Part shown: positions 22,345 through 23,815 of the stretch, in pieces
Layout of the letters: each line of letters opens with the position of its first letter
Numbering within the stretch: position 1 is the first letter of the stretch
Assembly (NCBI GenBank): GCA_900759335.1
Contig: CAAEUX010000033.1
Span: 1-23,815, forward strand
Length of the DNA stretch: 23,815 bases
Source of the DNA: an uncultured Collinsella sp.
Lineage (GTDB): Bacteria; Actinomycetota; Coriobacteriia; Coriobacteriales; Coriobacteriaceae
Direction: 5' to 3'
Made by a program: the position numbers and the translations under genes
Notes under the pieces: model-generated
Database searches by the model: none
Told to the model about the DNA's origin: nothing
What the model saw: the letters and a program-made list of their open reading frames with translations, nothing else

Positions 22345-22926
22345 CTATACGAACCGATCGGGATAGAGAGTCTTATATCGAACCCAGGCATTATTGACGC
22401 GAATCAGATAAGCCTGCGTCTCGGGAAAGGTGATTGCATTATGAAGCGACGTGCTCTGCTGCGCCCATCCGTCGACATTGCCCATGCCGGCGTTATAGGC
22501 GGCAATGGCGCTATCCGTCGACCCGTTAAAATACGCTAGAAGATACGAAAGATACGCACAGCCAAACTCGATATTCGTAGCCGGATCGTTAAGATTGTCG
22601 GCCGAATACTCGTCACCGTCAACAAGGCCCTTGGCGATCATATCCTGGGCAGTCTCGGGCATCAGCTGCATCAATCCCTGAGCACCTTGATTCGACTCGG
22701 CCTCGGGATCCCAATTCGATTCAGACTTAATGACAGCGCACACCAGATACGGATCCAGATTATGCGAAATACTGGATTGCTTTACATACGCCTCGTAGTC
22801 AATCGGATACAACGGCTTAAAGAAAGCGGCAGGAGCACACGAGTAAACGAATGAGATAAGGCCGAAGACAAAAACGGCAGCCAGCGGCATAAGGCGATAC
22901 CACGCAAAGAAACGTGTCTTAGGCAT
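22345..22926 (-). CDS. Membrane-anchored lytic transglycosylase (Slt-type, GH23)
   Basis: This 193-residue protein cleaves peptidoglycan glycan strands outside the membrane. A short basic start and one hydrophobic segment (about 14-32) act as an anchor or signal. The sequence VYSC (27-30) at its end is only a poor lipobox. The catalytic domain holds AVIKSESNWDP with catalytic E69, GAQGLMQLMPETA (81-93) and AIAAYNAGMGNV, the standard Slt motifs. ATG 22926 is chosen over the ATG at 22932 because AAGGAGG sits 6 nt upstream of the former and touches the latter. Its start overlaps the coaE stop by 8 nt, so the two are coupled. There is no cell-wall binding domain. The small size fits the YjbJ-like group. 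Confidence 0.93.
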   Translation of the reverse strand: MPKTRFFAWYRLMPLAAVFVFGLISFVYSCAPAAFFKPLYPIDYEAYVKQSSISHNLDPYLVCAVIKSESNWDPEAESNQGAQGLMQLMPETAQDMIAKGLVDGDEYSADNLNDPATNIEFGCAYLSYLLAYFNGSTDSAIAAYNAGMGNVDGWAQQSTSLHNAITFPETQAYLIRVNNAWVRYKTLYPDRFV

Positions 22927-23560
22927 CGGCATCCTCCTTATCCGCAGTGTCTATAAACCCATGGCATGCAAGCCATGAGTCAAGCTGCTCAAAGAGCGAA
23001 TTATCACCTGAGGCATTATCAATCACCGTTGTAGCGAGATTGCACAGCGCAGACTCATCGGGCTGACAAGCAGAACGGGCATCGAAATCAGATGGCTCCA
23101 TGCCACGTTGAATAGCGCGCTCGCGACGAACTGACAAAGGGGCGCTGATGACCAGAATTTCATCAGCCAAGCCAAATGCATCCTCAAAACCAGTCGGAGC
23201 AGAAACCTCGACCACCGCAAAGGGATAACGGGGAGACGAAACCGTACAACAAACCGGATCGAGAATCCTAAGCGAAAGCTGTTCAATCAGAACGGGATGC
23301 ACGATGCCATTGAGCCGTGCGACCGAATCAGGAGAAGCGAAAGCTCGAGAAGCGAGGATGCTGCGGCGAATGCCGCCTTCCTCATCCAAAATGTCCCAAC
23401 CGAATTCATCCGCGAGAGTATTGACGATATCAGAGCCCGGCACATACAGAGATTTTGCAAGCTCATCCAGATCGATAAGCATAGCGCCACGAGATTCGAA
23501 ATAGCGGCAGGCAGTCGACTTACCCGAAGCAATATTGCCCAAGACAAATACGGTAAACAT
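22919..23560 (-). CDS. coaE: Dephospho-CoA kinase
   Basis: CoaE phosphorylates dephospho-CoA in the last step of coenzyme A synthesis. The 213-residue protein has the P-loop GNIASGKST (8-16), IDLDELAKSLY with D30 and D32 (substrate site), DEFGWDIL, IRRSILASRAFASPDSVARLNGIVHPVLIEQL (a typical CoaE block, spread over about 68-98) and VVEVSAPTGFEDAF. The LID/arginine region (VRRERAIQRGMEPSDFDAR) and the end (LATTVIDNASG) are recognisable but divergent. ATG 23560 is chosen, with GGGAGGG upstream; the codon before it is an in-frame TTG. The gene is first of coaE-slt-uvrB. coaE close to uvrB is also seen in Mycobacterium, which supports an actinobacterial origin. It lies about 125 bp downstream of the 5S rRNA terminator. 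Confidence 0.92.
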   Translation of the reverse strand: MFTVFVLGNIASGKSTACRYFESRGAMLIDLDELAKSLYVPGSDIVNTLADEFGWDILDEEGGIRRSILASRAFASPDSVARLNGIVHPVLIEQLSLRILDPVCCTVSSPRYPFAVVEVSAPTGFEDAFGLADEILVISAPLSVRRERAIQRGMEPSDFDARSACQPDESALCNLATTVIDNASGDNSLFEQLDSWLACHGFIDTADKEDADA

Positions 23561-23588
23561 CAAGCCCTCCCTAACGCCAATGCGAGTA

Positions 23589-23619
23589 ATTATCGCTCAA
23601 ATACACTAGAAGGACTCAA
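23589..23619 (-). promoter_or_regulatory. Weak promoter candidate for coaE-slt-uvrB
   Basis: On the minus strand TTGAGT (23619-23614) and GATAAT (23594-23589) are separated by 19 bp, slightly longer than optimal. This is the best sigma-A-like pair seen between the rRNA terminator and coaE. The rest of that gap shows nothing recognisable. Confidence 0.25.
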
Positions 23620-23685
23620 AATACAGCCAAACAGTAAGAGCGCATACGGGGAAGCTAAATCCCGAAGTACAACGTGTATATACGC

Positions 23686-23715
23686 AAAAAAGGGGGAGGC
23701 CGCGAGGCCTCCCCC
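23686..23715 (-). terminator. Strong rho-independent terminator of the rRNA operon
   Basis: GGGGGAGGCC (23692-23701) and GGCCTCCCCC (23706-23715) form a perfect 10-bp GC-rich stem closed by a 4-nt loop, followed on the minus strand by six T residues (23691-23686). It lies about 37 nt past the 3' end of the 5S rRNA. A second small stem, ACGGC / GCCGT (23732-23746), lies between them. Confidence 0.88.
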
Positions 23716-23751
23716 TTCTCAGTTCAAGCGTACGGCTCGGTGCCGTCCACC

Positions 23752-23815
23752 GGTCAGCGGCGCCCTGGCCTCCCACGGGCTGACCCCGCAGTACTCTCGG
23801 CGCGATGGGGCTTAG
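23752..23815 (-). rRNA. rrf: 5S ribosomal RNA, 3' part (cut by the window edge)
   Basis: On the minus strand the sequence runs from CTAAGCCCCATCGCGCCGAG through GTACTGCGGGGTCAGCCCGT to a GCCGCTGACC end. This matches the layout of bacterial 5S rRNA 3' halves (AAGCxCC, GCGCCGA, GTACTGCGGGG, GTGGGAG). About 64 nt are inside the window; the 5' half lies beyond the right edge. The 3' end near 23752 is estimated from the expected pairing of the RNA ends. The strong terminator just downstream supports an rRNA operon end. Confidence 0.85.

Noticed and set aside
1..23815. CRISPR arrays, insertion sequences, prophage genes, tRNA genes, toxin-antitoxin pairs
   Set aside because: Gaps between genes are short and contain no regularly spaced repeats, transposase or integrase remnants, or cloverleaf sequences that I could recognise.

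Overview
The window looks like chromosome from a high-GC Gram-positive actinobacterium of the Coriobacteriia, most likely Collinsella or a close relative. This rests on general protein character, GC-rich coding sequence with strong third-position GC, AGGAGG-type ribosome binding sites, an oligopeptide transporter with a fused permease-ATPase subunit, and coaE close to uvrB (an actinobacterial arrangement). The genus is inference; no marker gene was aligned. All protein genes read as intact. I see no mobile element, CRISPR array or tRNA gene.

Layout. (1) 53-5625, minus strand: an ABC peptide importer, transcribed binding protein (OppA-like) -> permease (OppB-like) -> OppC-OppD fusion -> ATPase (OppF-like). 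The last three genes are nearly contiguous, while OppA is separated from OppB by 155 bp holding two hairpins. (2) 5626-5990: a 365-bp gene-free control region upstream of oppA, rich in inverted repeats. (3) 5991-10658, minus strand: the tight run ybaK-murJ-uvrC (tRNA proofreading, lipid II flipping, excision repair). (4) 10792-13671, minus strand: uvrA, with a possible LexA box upstream. (5) 13865-16018, plus strand: a divergent LTA-synthase-like membrane phosphotransferase. (6) 16164-19987, plus strand: mrp (Fe-S carrier ATPase), a HI0933-family flavoprotein and a COG2509-type flavoprotein. (7) 20053-23560, minus strand: coaE, a small lytic transglycosylase and uvrB, converging on region 6 at a shared hairpin. 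(8) 23686-23815, minus strand: the 3' part of a 5S rRNA gene and its strong terminator, so an rRNA operon lies just beyond the right edge.

Functionally, all three genes of the UvrABC excinuclease lie within about 16 kb, interleaved with cell-envelope genes (MurJ, LTA-synthase-like enzyme, lytic transglycosylase). The content is mostly core. The points most worth a second look are: the long acidic N-terminal extension of MurJ with paired short motifs; an OppD half and a UvrC that both depart from the cysteine patterns described as Fe-S ligands in their families; operator-like palindromes upstream of oppA; and the Mrp plus two-flavoprotein cluster with a hairpin leader. I found no clear evidence of a wholly new system.
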